From an uncultured Eubacteriales bacterium (GTDB taxonomy: Bacteria > Bacillota > Clostridia > Lachnospirales > Lachnospiraceae), in contig OMYS01000004.1 of the NCBI GenBank assembly GCA_900315305.1, positions 1 to 64,000 on the forward strand: DNA of 64,000 nt. The letters run 5' to 3'. The notes below the pieces were generated by a model. It did no database searches. It worked only from the letters and a program-made list of their open reading frames with translations, and had not been told where the DNA came from. Shown in pieces: positions 24,805 to 36,877 of the stretch (the stretch's first letter is position 1; the number at the start of each line of letters is the position of its first letter). Made by a program: the position numbers and the translations under genes.

Positions 24805-27279
24805 ATGGACGGAAGAAGAAAAGAAAAAGAACAGGAACCGGTCATTGAAAAGAATGAAAAGAAAAAGAAGCGCCATCCCTTTTTGAAGGCGCTGGGAATT
24901 TTTCTTCTCATTTTTCTTCTTGCGGGCGTTTCATTTGTTATCTACTGCGTGATGAAGGCGCCGGATATCTCGGTTCTTGATGCGAGGCCGCAGAATTACC
25001 GGTCGACGGTCCTCGATGACAGCGGAAATGTTGTGCTCACGCTGTCCGGCGAGTCCTCGAACCGCGTCTACGTCAGTCTCGATCAGGTCCCGGACGACCT
25101 CGAGCACGCATTTATCGCGGTGGAGGACAGCCGGTTCTACGAGCACCACGGCATCGATCTCTATGGAATCGCGAGGGCATTTGTCAAGGGAGTCACGACG
25201 GGAGATTTCTCGCAGGGCGCAAGCACGATCACGCAGCAGCTTCTGAAGAATAACGTCTTCACGGACTGGACAGACGAGCAGACCTTTCTCGACAAGCTGG
25301 AGCGGAAGATCCAGGAGCAGTACCTCGCGATCCGGCTCGAGAATACGGTCGATAAGAGCTGGATTCTCGAAAATTATCTGAATACGATCAATCTGGGCGG
25401 CGGAAACTGGGGCGTTGAGACGGCGGCGAAGTACTATTTTGGCAAGGACGTATCTGAGCTCGATCTCGCGGAGTGCGCGTGTCTTGCGGCGATCACGAAG
25501 AATCCGACTGCCTACAATCCGCTGAAGAACCCTGAGAAAAATGCAGAGCGACGGCTTATCGTTCTGAAGGACATGCTCGATCAGGGCTACATCACGGTGG
25601 ATGAGTACAATGCCGCGGGCGCTGAGGACGTCTACTCGGAGATTCAGAGCGTAGGCGGAGCCTCTGATTCCACGCAGATCACGGACTATTTTCAGGACGC
25701 GCTGATCTACGAGCTGATCGATGACCTCGAGTCGTCGACGGGCTGCACGGAGGCGGAGGCGTGGAACAAGATCTACAAGGGCGGTCTCACAATCTACTCG
25801 ACGGAGAGCAGTCTTATTCAGCAGACGGCGGACTCAGTCATCAACGATGACGAATATTATATCAACGACGCGCAGTCCTCGATGGTCATCATTGACAATG
25901 AGACAGGAGCTGTCAAGGCATTGATCGGCGGGCGCGGGGAGAAGACGGCAAGTCTCATCTACAACCGCGCGACGACGGAGACGCGTCAGCCCGGATCCAC
26001 GATCAAGGTGATCGGGGAGTATGCGGCTGCGCTCGATGCCGGCGACATTACGCTTGCGACGACCTTTGATGACGCGCCGTACACTTACTCAGATGGAACT
26101 GCCGTCGTCAATTCCGACGGTCTCTACAAGGGTGAGACGACGGTGCGGGACGCGATCGCAGAATCAAGAAATATCGTCGCGCTGAAGGTCTTTCAGCAGG
26201 CCGGCATCGACTCGGTGTGGAACATGCTGAAGAAGTTCGGCATCGATACGCTCACCGACTCGGACAAGGTCGAGGCGCTCGCGCTCGGCGGCACGTCGGG
26301 AGGCGTGACCAATCTTGAAATGACGGCGGCCTACAGCGCCCTGAGCCGCGGAGGAGCGTATATCAAGCCGTACTACTATACAAAGGTCGTCGATCACGAC
26401 GGAAATACGATTCTCGAGCACGATGCGGATGAGACCCGCGTCGTCAAGGAATCCACGGCAAAGCTCCTGACATCGGCGATGGAGAGCGTCATGACGGATG
26501 GAACCGGAACGGATGCCGCATTTTCCGGGCAGGAGCTCGCGGGAAAGTCGGGTACGACATCAAACGTCACGGACGCGTGGTTCATCGGCTTTTCTTCCTA
26601 CTATACCTGCGGTGTCTGGGGAGGCTATGATGACCGCTCCTCTCAGGAGAGCAGCTCCTACACACACAGCCTGTGGCGCGCCGTGATGGAACAGATCCAT
26701 TCGCCGCTCGGCGAGTCGACGCTTGATGACGCGGACAATATGGACAGCGCGAAAATCTGCATAAAATCAGGAAAGCTCGCGGTCGACGGCGTCTGTGATG
26801 ACACCCTGCAGGGCGATATGACGCGGACAGAGTATTTTGCATCGGGAACCGAGCCGACAGAGGACTGCGATATCCACGAGAAGGTCAGCATCTGCAAAGA
26901 GTCCGGACAGATCGCGACACAGTACTGCCCGTCGACAGAGGACCGCGTCTACCTGAAGCAGGGAACAGACGGGACAGAAGACGAGGCCTACGTCATGCCG
27001 ACCGACCTCGGGACATGCACGCTTCACACAAAGCCGACACACTGGTGGGACAACCTCTTCGGAGGCGGAAGCACAGACAGCACCGCGGAGAACTCATCGA
27101 GCCAGAGTAAAAAATCCGGAACCGCGGACAATACGGAAAAATCCGCGGATAACGGAACAACCTATAACGATAATGAAACGAATAAAAATGATAACGATGA
27201 GAACACGAACGGAAAGGAAGGTAAAACCGAAGATAATACTACTAATAATACCGGCAACTGGTGGAATTGGCTGAACTAA
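24805..27279 (+). CDS. Bifunctional class A penicillin-binding protein (PBP1A type)
   Basis: The 824-residue enzyme polymerises glycan strands and cross-links peptides at the outer face of the membrane. A basic N-terminus (residues 1-30) precedes one membrane anchor (about 31-50). The GT51 glycosyltransferase has Glu107 in FIAVEDSRFYEHHGID and GASTITQQLLKN. The transpeptidase has Ser398-T-I-K401, the SRN triad at 454-456 and KSGTT at 581-585. A cysteine-containing C-terminal part is followed by a tail of about 70 residues rich in Asn, Asp, Ser, Thr and Lys, ending NWWNWLN. The ribosome site AAAGGAG precedes the ATG. It stands alone. Confidence 0.95.
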   Translation: MDGRRKEKEQEPVIEKNEKKKKRHPFLKALGIFLLIFLLAGVSFVIYCVMKAPDISVLDARPQNYRSTVLDDSGNVVLTLSGESSNRVYVSLDQVPDDLEHAFIAVEDSRFYEHHGIDLYGIARAFVKGVTTGDFSQGASTITQQLLKNNVFTDWTDEQTFLDKLERKIQEQYLAIRLENTVDKSWILENYLNTINLGGGNWGVETAAKYYFGKDVSELDLAECACLAAITKNPTAYNPLKNPEKNAERRLIVLKDMLDQGYITVDEYNAAGAEDVYSEIQSVGGASDSTQITDYFQDALIYELIDDLESSTGCTEAEAWNKIYKGGLTIYSTESSLIQQTADSVINDDEYYINDAQSSMVIIDNETGAVKALIGGRGEKTASLIYNRATTETRQPGSTIKVIGEYAAALDAGDITLATTFDDAPYTYSDGTAVVNSDGLYKGETTVRDAIAESRNIVALKVFQQAGIDSVWNMLKKFGIDTLTDSDKVEALALGGTSGGVTNLEMTAAYSALSRGGAYIKPYYYTKVVDHDGNTILEHDADETRVVKESTAKLLTSAMESVMTDGTGTDAAFSGQELAGKSGTTSNVTDAWFIGFSSYYTCGVWGGYDDRSSQESSSYTHSLWRAVMEQIHSPLGESTLDDADNMDSAKICIKSGKLAVDGVCDDTLQGDMTRTEYFASGTEPTEDCDIHEKVSICKESGQIATQYCPSTEDRVYLKQGTDGTEDEAYVMPTDLGTCTLHTKPTHWWDNLFGGGSTDSTAENSSSQSKKSGTADNTEKSADNGTTYNDNETNKNDNDENTNGKEGKTEDNTTNNTGNWWNWLN

Positions 27280-27307
27280 GATCATATATTTTGAGGACAT
27301 CGCAGAT

Positions 27308-27330
27308 GTGCCGGCGGATTCCGCCGGCAC
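27308..27330 (+). terminator. Hairpin after the PBP gene
   Basis: GTGCCGGCGG (27308-27317) pairs with CCGCCGGCAC (27321-27330) without a T-run. It probably protects the mRNA end ahead of the terminator at 27350. Confidence 0.55.
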
Positions 27331-27349
27331 GTCCATCCCACAGACACAA

Positions 27350-27383
27350 AGCGAGGGGGCTGTGAAATCACAGCCCCCTCGCT
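27350..27383. terminator. Bidirectional terminator between convergent genes
   Basis: AGCGAGGGGGCTGTGA (27350-27365) and TCACAGCCCCCTCGCT (27368-27383) form a perfect 16-bp stem. A CTCTCTTTATTTT tract follows on the plus strand. It serves the PBP gene and possibly the convergent SHOCT-protein gene. Confidence 0.9.
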
Positions 27384-27394
27384 CTCTCTTTATT

Positions 27395-28063
27395 TTATCC
27401 GAGTCTCGAATAAATCTCGCTCTTCTTTTTCCCGTATTCCTCCTCGGTCAGGATGCCGAGGTTCTTCAGGTCCTTCAGCTCGCCGAGCGCTCTCTCGGCA
27501 GCGGTCCTTGAAAGGTAGCTCTCCTCGTCAGGGCCGGCCGCATTTCCGGCAGGCTTTGCGGACGTATCGATGCTCGCGCCCTCGTGTCCCTGGGTCTCAT
27601 TTTCAACGACGTCGTCAAGCTCATCGTCCGTCATCTCCGCGGGGACCTCGTCCGGGTCCTCCGGCTTTGTATCGCCGCTGTAGCCCTTCTTTTCCTCCCA
27701 GGAGCCGCGGCGCTTCGCTGCCTTGGCGAGTGCGCGCTCGTTGATCTTCGCGTCAATTTTGTTCTGGCGGACGGTCACGATCAGGTAGCGCAGGAACCGG
27801 AAGATTCCGATGATCAGGATCACGAAAACCGATACCCACATCTGCTCGTAGGTCTGCGTGAAATATCCGACGACGCCGGCGATGACGGCCGCGAGCACGA
27901 TCAGCTCCCGCAGGATGTGCGTTACCTTATTTGACAGCAGAAGAACAATCAGAAAAATGATGAGCCCGATGACTGTGTACAGCTGGTGCTTGTTGAAGAA
28001 ATCAAGACAGTACTGCGGCACATTTTCAATCGAGTTCAGAATATGTGTGACCACAACAGGCAT
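27395..28063 (-). CDS. Membrane protein with C-terminal SHOCT domain
   Basis: The start is the ATG preceded on the minus strand by GGAGTGG. The frame is open upstream without a ribosome site. The 222-residue protein has two or three membrane segments in residues 25-90 (LYTVIGLIIFLIVLLL, IVLAAVIAGVVGYF, WVSVFVILIIGIFRFL). A basic helix, a long acidic linker (DPDEVPAEMTDDELDDVVE) and a C-terminal SHOCT motif follow, the last reading LGELKDLKNLGILTEEEYGKKKSEI. SHOCT modules are short helical oligomerisation elements. The role is unknown. It is divergent from glnS. Confidence 0.72.
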   Translation of the reverse strand: MPVVVTHILNSIENVPQYCLDFFNKHQLYTVIGLIIFLIVLLLSNKVTHILRELIVLAAVIAGVVGYFTQTYEQMWVSVFVILIIGIFRFLRYLIVTVRQNKIDAKINERALAKAAKRRGSWEEKKGYSGDTKPEDPDEVPAEMTDDELDDVVENETQGHEGASIDTSAKPAGNAAGPDEESYLSRTAAERALGELKDLKNLGILTEEEYGKKKSEIYSRLG

Positions 28064-28226
28064 ATAATCCACTCCTTTATCCTGCCGGCAGTGCGGAACG
28101 CACCTTACGGCGGAAATTGTTACAATTTGTTTACGCAATATCATAACATACTCCCCTGAGAAAATCTACCCAAACGCGTTTTCTTATGCTAAGATTAAGC
28201 GGAGTAAGTGTTAGGAGGAGATTACA

Positions 28227-29936
<1,710 letters not shown>

Positions 29937-30033
29937 CTGCCGGACAGCTCATGCACGCGCCATTTTTTCGGAAAGGATGACGCTGCATGTGATGTTAACC
30001 TGAAGCACTGAGAAGGAGGAAAGACACAACAAC

Positions 30034-30696
30034 ATGATTCGTGCGTGTATATTTGATCTTGATGGAACGATTCTGTATACTCTGGACGCGATTGCGCTCG
30101 CGGGGAACCGGATGCTGGAGGAGCTTGGGTTTCCGGCGCAGCCGGTGGATGACTACCGCTATTACTGCGGGGACGGGTCCGACAACCTGGTGAGAAGATG
30201 CCTGAAGAAGGTCGGCGGCGACACAGAGGACAATCTCGATGCGGGCTATATTCTGAACAGAAAGTTTCTGGCGGAGAAGCCGAACTACCATGTTCACCCG
30301 TATGAGGGAATGGAGCAGACACTGAGGACACTGAAGGCGCAGGGAATCCGGATCGCCGTCGTCTCCAACAAGCCGGATGACTCGGCGCAGCTGACCGTCC
30401 ATGCCCAGTATGGCGATCTTTTCGATCACGTGCAGGGACAGGGACACGGCGTCCCGATCAAGCCGGACCCGACGGGTGCCCTCCGCACGGCGGAGCTGCT
30501 CGGCGTGAGCCCGTCGGAATGCCTGTATTTCGGAGATACGTGGACGGACATGAAGACAGGACGCAACGCGGGCATGCACACGATCGGCGTTCTCTGGGGC
30601 TACCGCGACAGGAAGGAGCTCGAGGAGAACGGAGCTGAGCGGATTATCGAAAAGCCGGATGAAATTCCGGGCCTTGTGAAGGAGAACTGGAACTGA
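30034..30696 (+). CDS. HAD hydrolase, phosphoglycolate phosphatase-like
   Basis: The 220-residue protein begins IFDLDGTILYTLDAIALAGN (catalytic Asp pair), has VVSNKP as motif II and YFGDTWTDMKTGRNAG as the metal-binding motif, with a helical C1 cap. This is the Gph subgroup, which removes phosphate from 2-phosphoglycolate or similar small esters. It is followed 31 nt later by a second HAD gene of a different subgroup. AGGAGG lies about 12 nt before the ATG, a rather long spacing. Confidence 0.87.
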   Translation: MIRACIFDLDGTILYTLDAIALAGNRMLEELGFPAQPVDDYRYYCGDGSDNLVRRCLKKVGGDTEDNLDAGYILNRKFLAEKPNYHVHPYEGMEQTLRTLKAQGIRIAVVSNKPDDSAQLTVHAQYGDLFDHVQGQGHGVPIKPDPTGALRTAELLGVSPSECLYFGDTWTDMKTGRNAGMHTIGVLWGYRDRKELEENGAERIIEKPDEIPGLVKENWN

Positions 30697-30727
30697 CACA
30701 GTCACACGCATTAAGAGTGGGGGATGC

Positions 30728-31516
30728 ATGATCAAAGTAATAGCAAGCGACATGGACGGAACGCTGATTCCGCACTACGGTGACGGAGTCCCGGAGGAAA
30801 TGTTTCAGATGATCCGGAAGTTCCGGGAGCACGGCATACAGTTCATGGCGGCGAGCGGCCGTCAGCACGCAAACCTGCAGTATATGTTCAAGCCGGTCAG
30901 AGATGAGATCGATTACCTGTGTGAGAACGGCTGCCTCGTCTTCCACGACGGAAAGCTGGTCCACCAGGAGATTATGCCGGAGGATGCGGCGCTTGATCTT
31001 CTCTCTGCATTTGACGACAAGAGGGAATACGAGGTCCTTGTCTCCGGCGTGGATACGAGCTATGTCTACGCGACGTCTGAAAAATTCGGAAACTTCTGCC
31101 GTGACGTGGTCCACAACCATGTCACCTTTGTGCCGACCATTCACGACATCCCGGAGCCGTATTTCAAGATATCCGGCTGGTGCTCCGATGAGAAGCACGC
31201 CCTGCAGGAGGTGACCTACTGGGACCGCCTGTTCGGAGATCTCTTCACGGTCGTCTACAGCGGAAACGGCTGGGTCGACTTTTCGCCGAAGGGGGTCACC
31301 AAGGGCAGCGCGATCACCTGGTATATGAATGAATACGGGATCGGCAAGGATGAGGTCATGGCCTTCGGCGATAATTACAATGACGAGGACATGCTGAACA
31401 ATGTCGGATTCAGCTACGCGATGAAAAGCGCGCCGGAGGAGATCCGGGACTTCTGCTATGGAACGACAGACAATGTGGTTGCGACGCTGAAGGATGCTTT
31501 TAAAGATATCCTGTAA
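30728..31516 (+). CDS. Cof-type HAD-IIB phosphatase
   Basis: The 262-residue protein starts VIASDMDGTLIPHYG and ends with the metal-binding GDNYNDEDML. The large C2 cap between them is typical of Cof/YidA phosphatases that act on sugar phosphates or flavin and pyridoxal cofactors. It is probably co-transcribed with the preceding HAD gene and the small genes that follow. The exact substrate is unknown. Confidence 0.87.
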   Translation: MIKVIASDMDGTLIPHYGDGVPEEMFQMIRKFREHGIQFMAASGRQHANLQYMFKPVRDEIDYLCENGCLVFHDGKLVHQEIMPEDAALDLLSAFDDKREYEVLVSGVDTSYVYATSEKFGNFCRDVVHNHVTFVPTIHDIPEPYFKISGWCSDEKHALQEVTYWDRLFGDLFTVVYSGNGWVDFSPKGVTKGSAITWYMNEYGIGKDEVMAFGDNYNDEDMLNNVGFSYAMKSAPEEIRDFCYGTTDNVVATLKDAFKDIL

Positions 31517-31548
31517 TACAACTGTGTTTTTGACTTGGAGGAATGACT

Positions 31549-31809
31549 ATGGATTATACCGACGAGTGTCTGGATTATTTTCTGGCTCATCAGGACCAGA
31601 TGTTTGACGAACCTGTTGCGGATTCCCGCGAGGAGGCGGAGGCGTTTCTGGAGGACTGCATGGCGCAGGTCCTGCCGTCCCTCAAGGCTGTCCGTAAGTT
31701 TCTGGATGAGTCAGGAATGGATGTGACGGGAATGACCGATGACGAGGTTGAGGACCAGGCTGAGGTATTTCCGCTTCCGGACGGAACCTATCTGATTGTG
31801 GAGGGATAA
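31549..31809 (+). CDS. Small acidic protein of unknown function
   Basis: The 86-residue protein (MDYTDECLDYFLAHQDQMF...) is strongly acidic and helical with no recognisable domain. The start at 31549 is chosen because GGAGG (31537-31541) is 7 nt upstream, while the ATG at 31543 is too close. Its stop codon is directly followed by the start of the ACT-domain gene, so the two are surely translated together and may work together. Confidence 0.7.
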   Translation: MDYTDECLDYFLAHQDQMFDEPVADSREEAEAFLEDCMAQVLPSLKAVRKFLDESGMDVTGMTDDEVEDQAEVFPLPDGTYLIVEG

Positions 31810-32220
31810 ATGCTTAGACAGATTGCTATTTTTGCTGAAAACACAAAGGGCGCGATGCAGAAGGTGACGCAGGTGCTCGATGACGCAGAGGTGAATATCA
31901 TTTCTCTGGTGACAAATGACAGCGCCGAGTACGGGATCGTCCGTATGATCGTCGACAAGACTGATGTGGCCGTCGACGCATTTAAGCGCGCCGGCTATCT
32001 GTGCCGGACCGACGTCGTCATCGGCGCGTATGTCGAGGACACGAACGGCGGCCTCAATAAGCTCTTAAAGGCGCTCCGGACGAGCAACGTCAACGTCGAC
32101 TACATCTACACGTCATTTGACAGAAATGTAGGAAAGCCGATCATTATTCTGCACGCGGGCTCCCTGAGCGCCGTCGAGAACAGCATCAGGAGCAAGGGCT
32201 TTACGGTCGCGGACATGTGA
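31810..32220 (+). CDS. Tandem ACT-domain protein
   Basis: The 136-residue protein consists of two ACT domains. The first opens RQIAIFAENTKGAMQKVTQVLDDAEVNIISL and the second VIGAYVEDTNGGLNKLLKALRTSNVNVDYIY. ACT modules bind amino acids or other small ligands. Free-standing tandem ACT proteins of this size are common in Clostridia and often lie near amino-acid or phenylacetate-CoA ligase genes. No catalytic domain is attached, so a regulatory role is likely. It begins immediately after the preceding stop codon. Confidence 0.87.
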   Translation: MLRQIAIFAENTKGAMQKVTQVLDDAEVNIISLVTNDSAEYGIVRMIVDKTDVAVDAFKRAGYLCRTDVVIGAYVEDTNGGLNKLLKALRTSNVNVDYIYTSFDRNVGKPIIILHAGSLSAVENSIRSKGFTVADM

Positions 32221-32244
32221 CGCGCCTCAAGAAGGAGAGGATTT

Positions 32245-32889
32245 ATGTCTGAAAATGAAGAAGCACGCACGCCGGACCTTGGCAACCCGAGGCGGCCGGA
32301 GGGAGCTGCGGGGGCGAAGATGCTCGACCGCATGAATGAGAGCCACTACGCGATGACCGGGTGGGCCCTTGATTTCCTTGATATCCGGCCGGGCGACCGT
32401 CTGCTCGATATCGGGTGCGGCGGAGGCATGACCTTAAACCGCATCGCGGGCCGGATCACGGAGGGCCATCTCGACGGCATTGACTACTCGGAGGTTTCCG
32501 TCAGGAAATCATCGGACCTCAATCGGGAGTGGATCGAACAGGGAAGAATGACCATCAGCGAGGGATCGGTCGAGGCGCTCCCGTTTGCGGATGAGACATT
32601 TGACAAGATCATCACGGTCGAGAGCTTTTATTTCTGGCCGGACCCGGGCGAAAACCTGAAGGAGGTCCGCCGCGTCCTGAAGAAGAACGGCCATTTCCTG
32701 CTGGTTGCGGAGACCTACGACAATCCTGCGATGAGCGACCGCGAGCGGGAGAATGTCGCGATGTACCATCTGTTTAATCCGACGAAGGAAAAATTTGAGG
32801 AGCTGTTTGAGAAAGCAGGCTTTAAAAACATACAGATCCACACAAAGAATGGTGAGGAATGGATCTGCGTGGACGGCACGCGTCTTTGA
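32245..32889 (+). CDS. Class I SAM-dependent methyltransferase
   Basis: The 214-residue protein has motif I, LLDIGCGGGMTLNRIA, and later the acidic GIDYSE and the VEALPFADETFDKIITVESFYFW segment of UbiE/Methyltransf_11 proteins. The methyl acceptor is unknown. GGAGAGG lies before the ATG. It is the last gene of the run that starts with the HAD pair, and a family A copy follows. Confidence 0.88.
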   Translation: MSENEEARTPDLGNPRRPEGAAGAKMLDRMNESHYAMTGWALDFLDIRPGDRLLDIGCGGGMTLNRIAGRITEGHLDGIDYSEVSVRKSSDLNREWIEQGRMTISEGSVEALPFADETFDKIITVESFYFWPDPGENLKEVRRVLKKNGHFLLVAETYDNPAMSDRERENVAMYHLFNPTKEKFEELFEKAGFKNIQIHTKNGEEWICVDGTRL

Positions 32890-32949
32890 ATGCGCGTGAC
32901 GGAATATGCCCGTTTGTCCGGATAAATGATGAAGTAATCAGTACCCCAG

Positions 32950-33113
32950 GTAATTATTCAGCATTCCAGACTCGGAACGCTTCGCGTTCCTCGTTGTGGG
33001 CGGACAGAGCGGCTTCGCCGCTTGGCCGCCCTTTGAAAAACTTCTGAAATCGTCCGGCGAGCAAGCTCTCCGTCCGGATTTCATCAGTTTTTCAAGGGGT
33101 GCTGAATAATGAC
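32950..33113 (+). repeat. Family A element, full-length copy A7
   Basis: The left end is GTAATTATTCAGCATTCC and the right end is GGGGTGCTGAATAATGAC. All three inner hairpins are present. The pairing bases of the large stem are kept although some positions differ from the copy at 174. It lies 60 bp after the methyltransferase stop codon. Confidence 0.85.
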
Positions 33114-33154
33114 AAAAAAAAGGACAGCTGTCTATGAGGGGTGGCAGCTGTCCT
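33113..33154 (-). terminator. Minus-strand intrinsic terminator upstream of rlmI
   Basis: AGGACAGCTG (33121-33130) and CAGCTGTCCT (33145-33154) are perfect arms. Read on the minus strand the stem is followed by eight T residues, while on the plus strand there is no T-run. It can only stop leftward transcription, and the nearest leftward genes are the NYN and UDP-sugar pyrophosphorylase genes beyond rlmI. Confidence 0.7.
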
Positions 33155-33342
33155 CCGCCGGATAATCCGACTTGGAAAAAGTCTGTGCAATCAAGCACAA
33201 AACCTATTATATAGGTGGGGTGTCTGAAAGTAAAGGGGGGGGTAGAAAATTCATCAATTGTTCACAAATGATTGGTGAATCCCCAGAAATTTTGTGAGTA
33301 TTTACAAAAGCAGGCATTTTCTGCCTGAGAGACGGAGATAAG
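33155..33342 (+). other. Upstream region of rlmI
   Basis: It contains a palindrome CCTAT-TAT-ATAGG (33203-33215) that could include a TATTAT -10 box, a G-rich GGGGGGGG run at 33233-33242 and an otherwise unstructured stretch. No gene is seen. Confidence 0.35.
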
Positions 33343-34623
<1,281 letters not shown>

Positions 34624-34626
34624 TCG

Positions 34627-35562
34627 TCACTCCGTCGTTACGCGGCGGTTCGTCGACTGACCGGTGACGCGGAGGCCGCGCAGCGAGTCGATGAATTTGT
34701 AGAGCTGTGAGTAGCCGTAGAGCTTGACGTTGAAGTTCTTGTGCTTGCGGCGGATTTCCTGGCCGAGCGTTGAGAGCGCGATCCCCTTCTTGCCGTGCTC
34801 TTTGACGATTTTCCGGATGTCATTGATCAGCTCGTCGTCCTCGGACTTGCCTTCCTTGAGGCTGACCGTGATGGCGTTGTTCTTTCCCTTCTCGACAACG
34901 ATGCCGTCCATGTCTGCGAGGAACTTGGAGAGCTGGCTGTAGCCGAACGTGCGGATGTCGAAATCCGGATACTTGCTCTGCAGGCGGCTGCCGATCTCGC
35001 CGGGGCCTGTCGTCCTGCCGTTGTTGTCATTTTTCGTGATGATGTTGATGATGTCGGACTCAATCGCGTCCTTGGTCATCGAGCTTGTCGCCTCTTCATT
35101 TTCGAGGAGATTCTCAAGCTCGGTGAAGACCGTACAGGCCGCGCGGAAGGAGTCCGGCGTCTTTTTTTCGCCCATGCCGATGACCATCTTGCCGGATTCG
35201 CGAAGTCTCGAGGCGAGGCGCGTGAAATCGCTGTCTGAGCTCACGATACAGAAGCCGTCGACGTTGGCGGTGTAGAGGAGGTCCATCGCGTCGATGATGA
35301 GCGCGGAGTCGGTCGCATTTTTGCCGGTTGTGTTTGAGAACTGCTGGACCGGGATGATCGATTTCTCGAGCAGCTTCTGGCTCCAGCGGGCATTTGCGGA
35401 CGTCGTGAAGTCGCCGTAGATCCGGCGGTATGTGATGGTGCCATATTGAGAGAGCTCATCGAAGATCCCGTTCAGATATTTGGACGAGACGTTGTCTGAG
35501 TCGATGAGCAGTGCGATTTTCTTGTCTTCTTCCATAAGGATGCAGTTTTCCCTTCCTTTCAT
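34627..35562 (-). CDS. NYN-domain (LabA/DUF88-type) protein with two OST-HTH/LOTUS domains
   Basis: The 311-residue protein has a PIN-like NYN nuclease fold with acidic residues in IALLIDSDNVSSKYL, KNATDSALIIDAMDLL and GFCIVSSDSDFTRLASRLRE. Two related C-terminal modules follow, each with the R-T-F-G-Y-S-Q-L-S-K-F or K-L-Y-G-Y-S-Q-L-Y-K-F signature of OST-HTH/LOTUS RNA-binding domains. Such proteins probably cleave or bind RNA. The ATG lies 3 nt after the stop codon of the upstream gene, so translation is coupled. An internal ATG at 35535 is possible. Confidence 0.86.
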   Translation of the reverse strand: MKGRENCILMEEDKKIALLIDSDNVSSKYLNGIFDELSQYGTITYRRIYGDFTTSANARWSQKLLEKSIIPVQQFSNTTGKNATDSALIIDAMDLLYTANVDGFCIVSSDSDFTRLASRLRESGKMVIGMGEKKTPDSFRAACTVFTELENLLENEEATSSMTKDAIESDIINIITKNDNNGRTTGPGEIGSRLQSKYPDFDIRTFGYSQLSKFLADMDGIVVEKGKNNAITVSLKEGKSEDDELINDIRKIVKEHGKKGIALSTLGQEIRRKHKNFNVKLYGYSQLYKFIDSLRGLRVTGQSTNRRVTTE

Positions 35563-35565
35563 TAC

Positions 35566-36792
35566 TTAAAGCGCGATGCCGTTCATTTCAAGGAGCTTTC
35601 GCGCGCTCTCGACGGAGTCGGTGCCCTCCCGGTTCTTGACCGGGGCGAACTCGCGCTCCCGCTCGACCTCGAACGGAAGGCAGCCGGGCAGCTCGTGCAC
35701 CATGTCGAGAATAAAATATTCGAATTTCCAGCCATTTTCCTTGTCCGGCCGGATGGTCTGCCCGTCTTCGCCGACATATGGGATCTTCTTGTGCGCGAAA
35801 TGAACGGGCATTTTTTCATTCATGACCTTCTCGAGGTCCGCGACGCGGAACATGTAGTTGAGGATGACGCCGAAGCCGTAGGCGAGGCTTCCGTCTGCAT
35901 TTTTCTCGGTGCGCATCGCGTCTGTCATCTCGATGTATTCGACGACGGACGGCTTGCCGTCCTCGAGGCACATGACGCCGACCTTCTCATCCGGATTTGC
36001 CTTGCGGACAACCTTGGAGCCGCAGGCGCTCCCCGTCTCGATGACTGCCCCGAGAAATGCGGGGTCCGCGATGCTTTGCAGGACGTTGTCGACGGCAAAG
36101 ACGTTTAGATAGGTGACGCCTAAAGTATGAAGCAGGTTTACATATCCGGCGTCTGCCATGGAGAGGAACCATCCACCGTTTCCGTTCGGGGAGACCGCGA
36201 TGCGGGACGGGGTCTCGAGAAGGACATGGCCGTTTTCGTCGACGGCCGGCGCCATCGACTGCGTGAAGAAATGGATGTGGTCCTTGTCGTAGCCGAAGTA
36301 CTGATGCTCCCTGAGGAAGGTGCGCGTCTCTGCGTCGTTCCGCTCACTCGTCATGATGAAGAGGTGGATCCAGGTGTTGGCCGCCTCGACGACGCGCAGG
36401 AGATTCTCGATCAGTCTCTGGAAAATGAACACATCTTTTGTGATGCCGATATTGAAGGCGCCCTTCGGTCCCGTGATGCCGAGGCGCGTCCCCATGCCGC
36501 CTGCAAGAAGGACAGCCGCGAGCTTTCCGGAGCGGATTGCGTCGAAGCCGGTCTTCCGGAAATCCATCCGGCGCTCCTTAATTTCAGAGAGCGTCATTGC
36601 GGGAATCGGCGTGATATGTCCGCGCTTTATCTCGCGGTCCTTTTCGTGAAATGCATTTAAATAGGAAAAGTCAGTCCGGCTGATCTGCTCCAGAAGAGAT
36701 GCGCGGTCCTTCTCGTCAAGTGTGTCATAGAAACGGAGAAGCTGTGTCTCTCCGATGTCAGAGAGGCGGGCATAGGCTTCGCGATAGGTCAT
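35566..36792 (-). CDS. UDPGP-family UTP-sugar-1-phosphate uridylyltransferase
   Basis: The 408-residue protein has the nucleotidyltransferase motif VLLAGGMGTRLGITGPKGAFNIG, the sugar-binding FTQSMAPAVD loop and the GNGGWFLSM segment of UDP-N-acetylglucosamine / UDP-glucose pyrophosphorylases. It makes UDP-sugars for polymers. The start at MTYREAYARLSDIGE is the family's usual N-terminus. The frame stays open for 129 more codons on the minus strand because it runs through a tandemly expanded family A repeat, and this part is not homologous. A strong AAAGGAGGAAG lies on the minus strand at 36858-36848, but no standard start codon follows it in frame. The NYN gene follows it after 3 bp. Confidence 0.88.
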   Translation of the reverse strand: MTYREAYARLSDIGETQLLRFYDTLDEKDRASLLEQISRTDFSYLNAFHEKDREIKRGHITPIPAMTLSEIKERRMDFRKTGFDAIRSGKLAAVLLAGGMGTRLGITGPKGAFNIGITKDVFIFQRLIENLLRVVEAANTWIHLFIMTSERNDAETRTFLREHQYFGYDKDHIHFFTQSMAPAVDENGHVLLETPSRIAVSPNGNGGWFLSMADAGYVNLLHTLGVTYLNVFAVDNVLQSIADPAFLGAVIETGSACGSKVVRKANPDEKVGVMCLEDGKPSVVEYIEMTDAMRTEKNADGSLAYGFGVILNYMFRVADLEKVMNEKMPVHFAHKKIPYVGEDGQTIRPDKENGWKFEYFILDMVHELPGCLPFEVEREREFAPVKNREGTDSVESARKLLEMNGIAL

Positions 36793-36877
36793 GTGTATTC
36801 GGGCGGCCGCGATGGTATGCTCCGTGCCGGCGGGCAGGACGGCCGTCTTCCTCCTTTCGATAAGGTAGTCGAAATCG

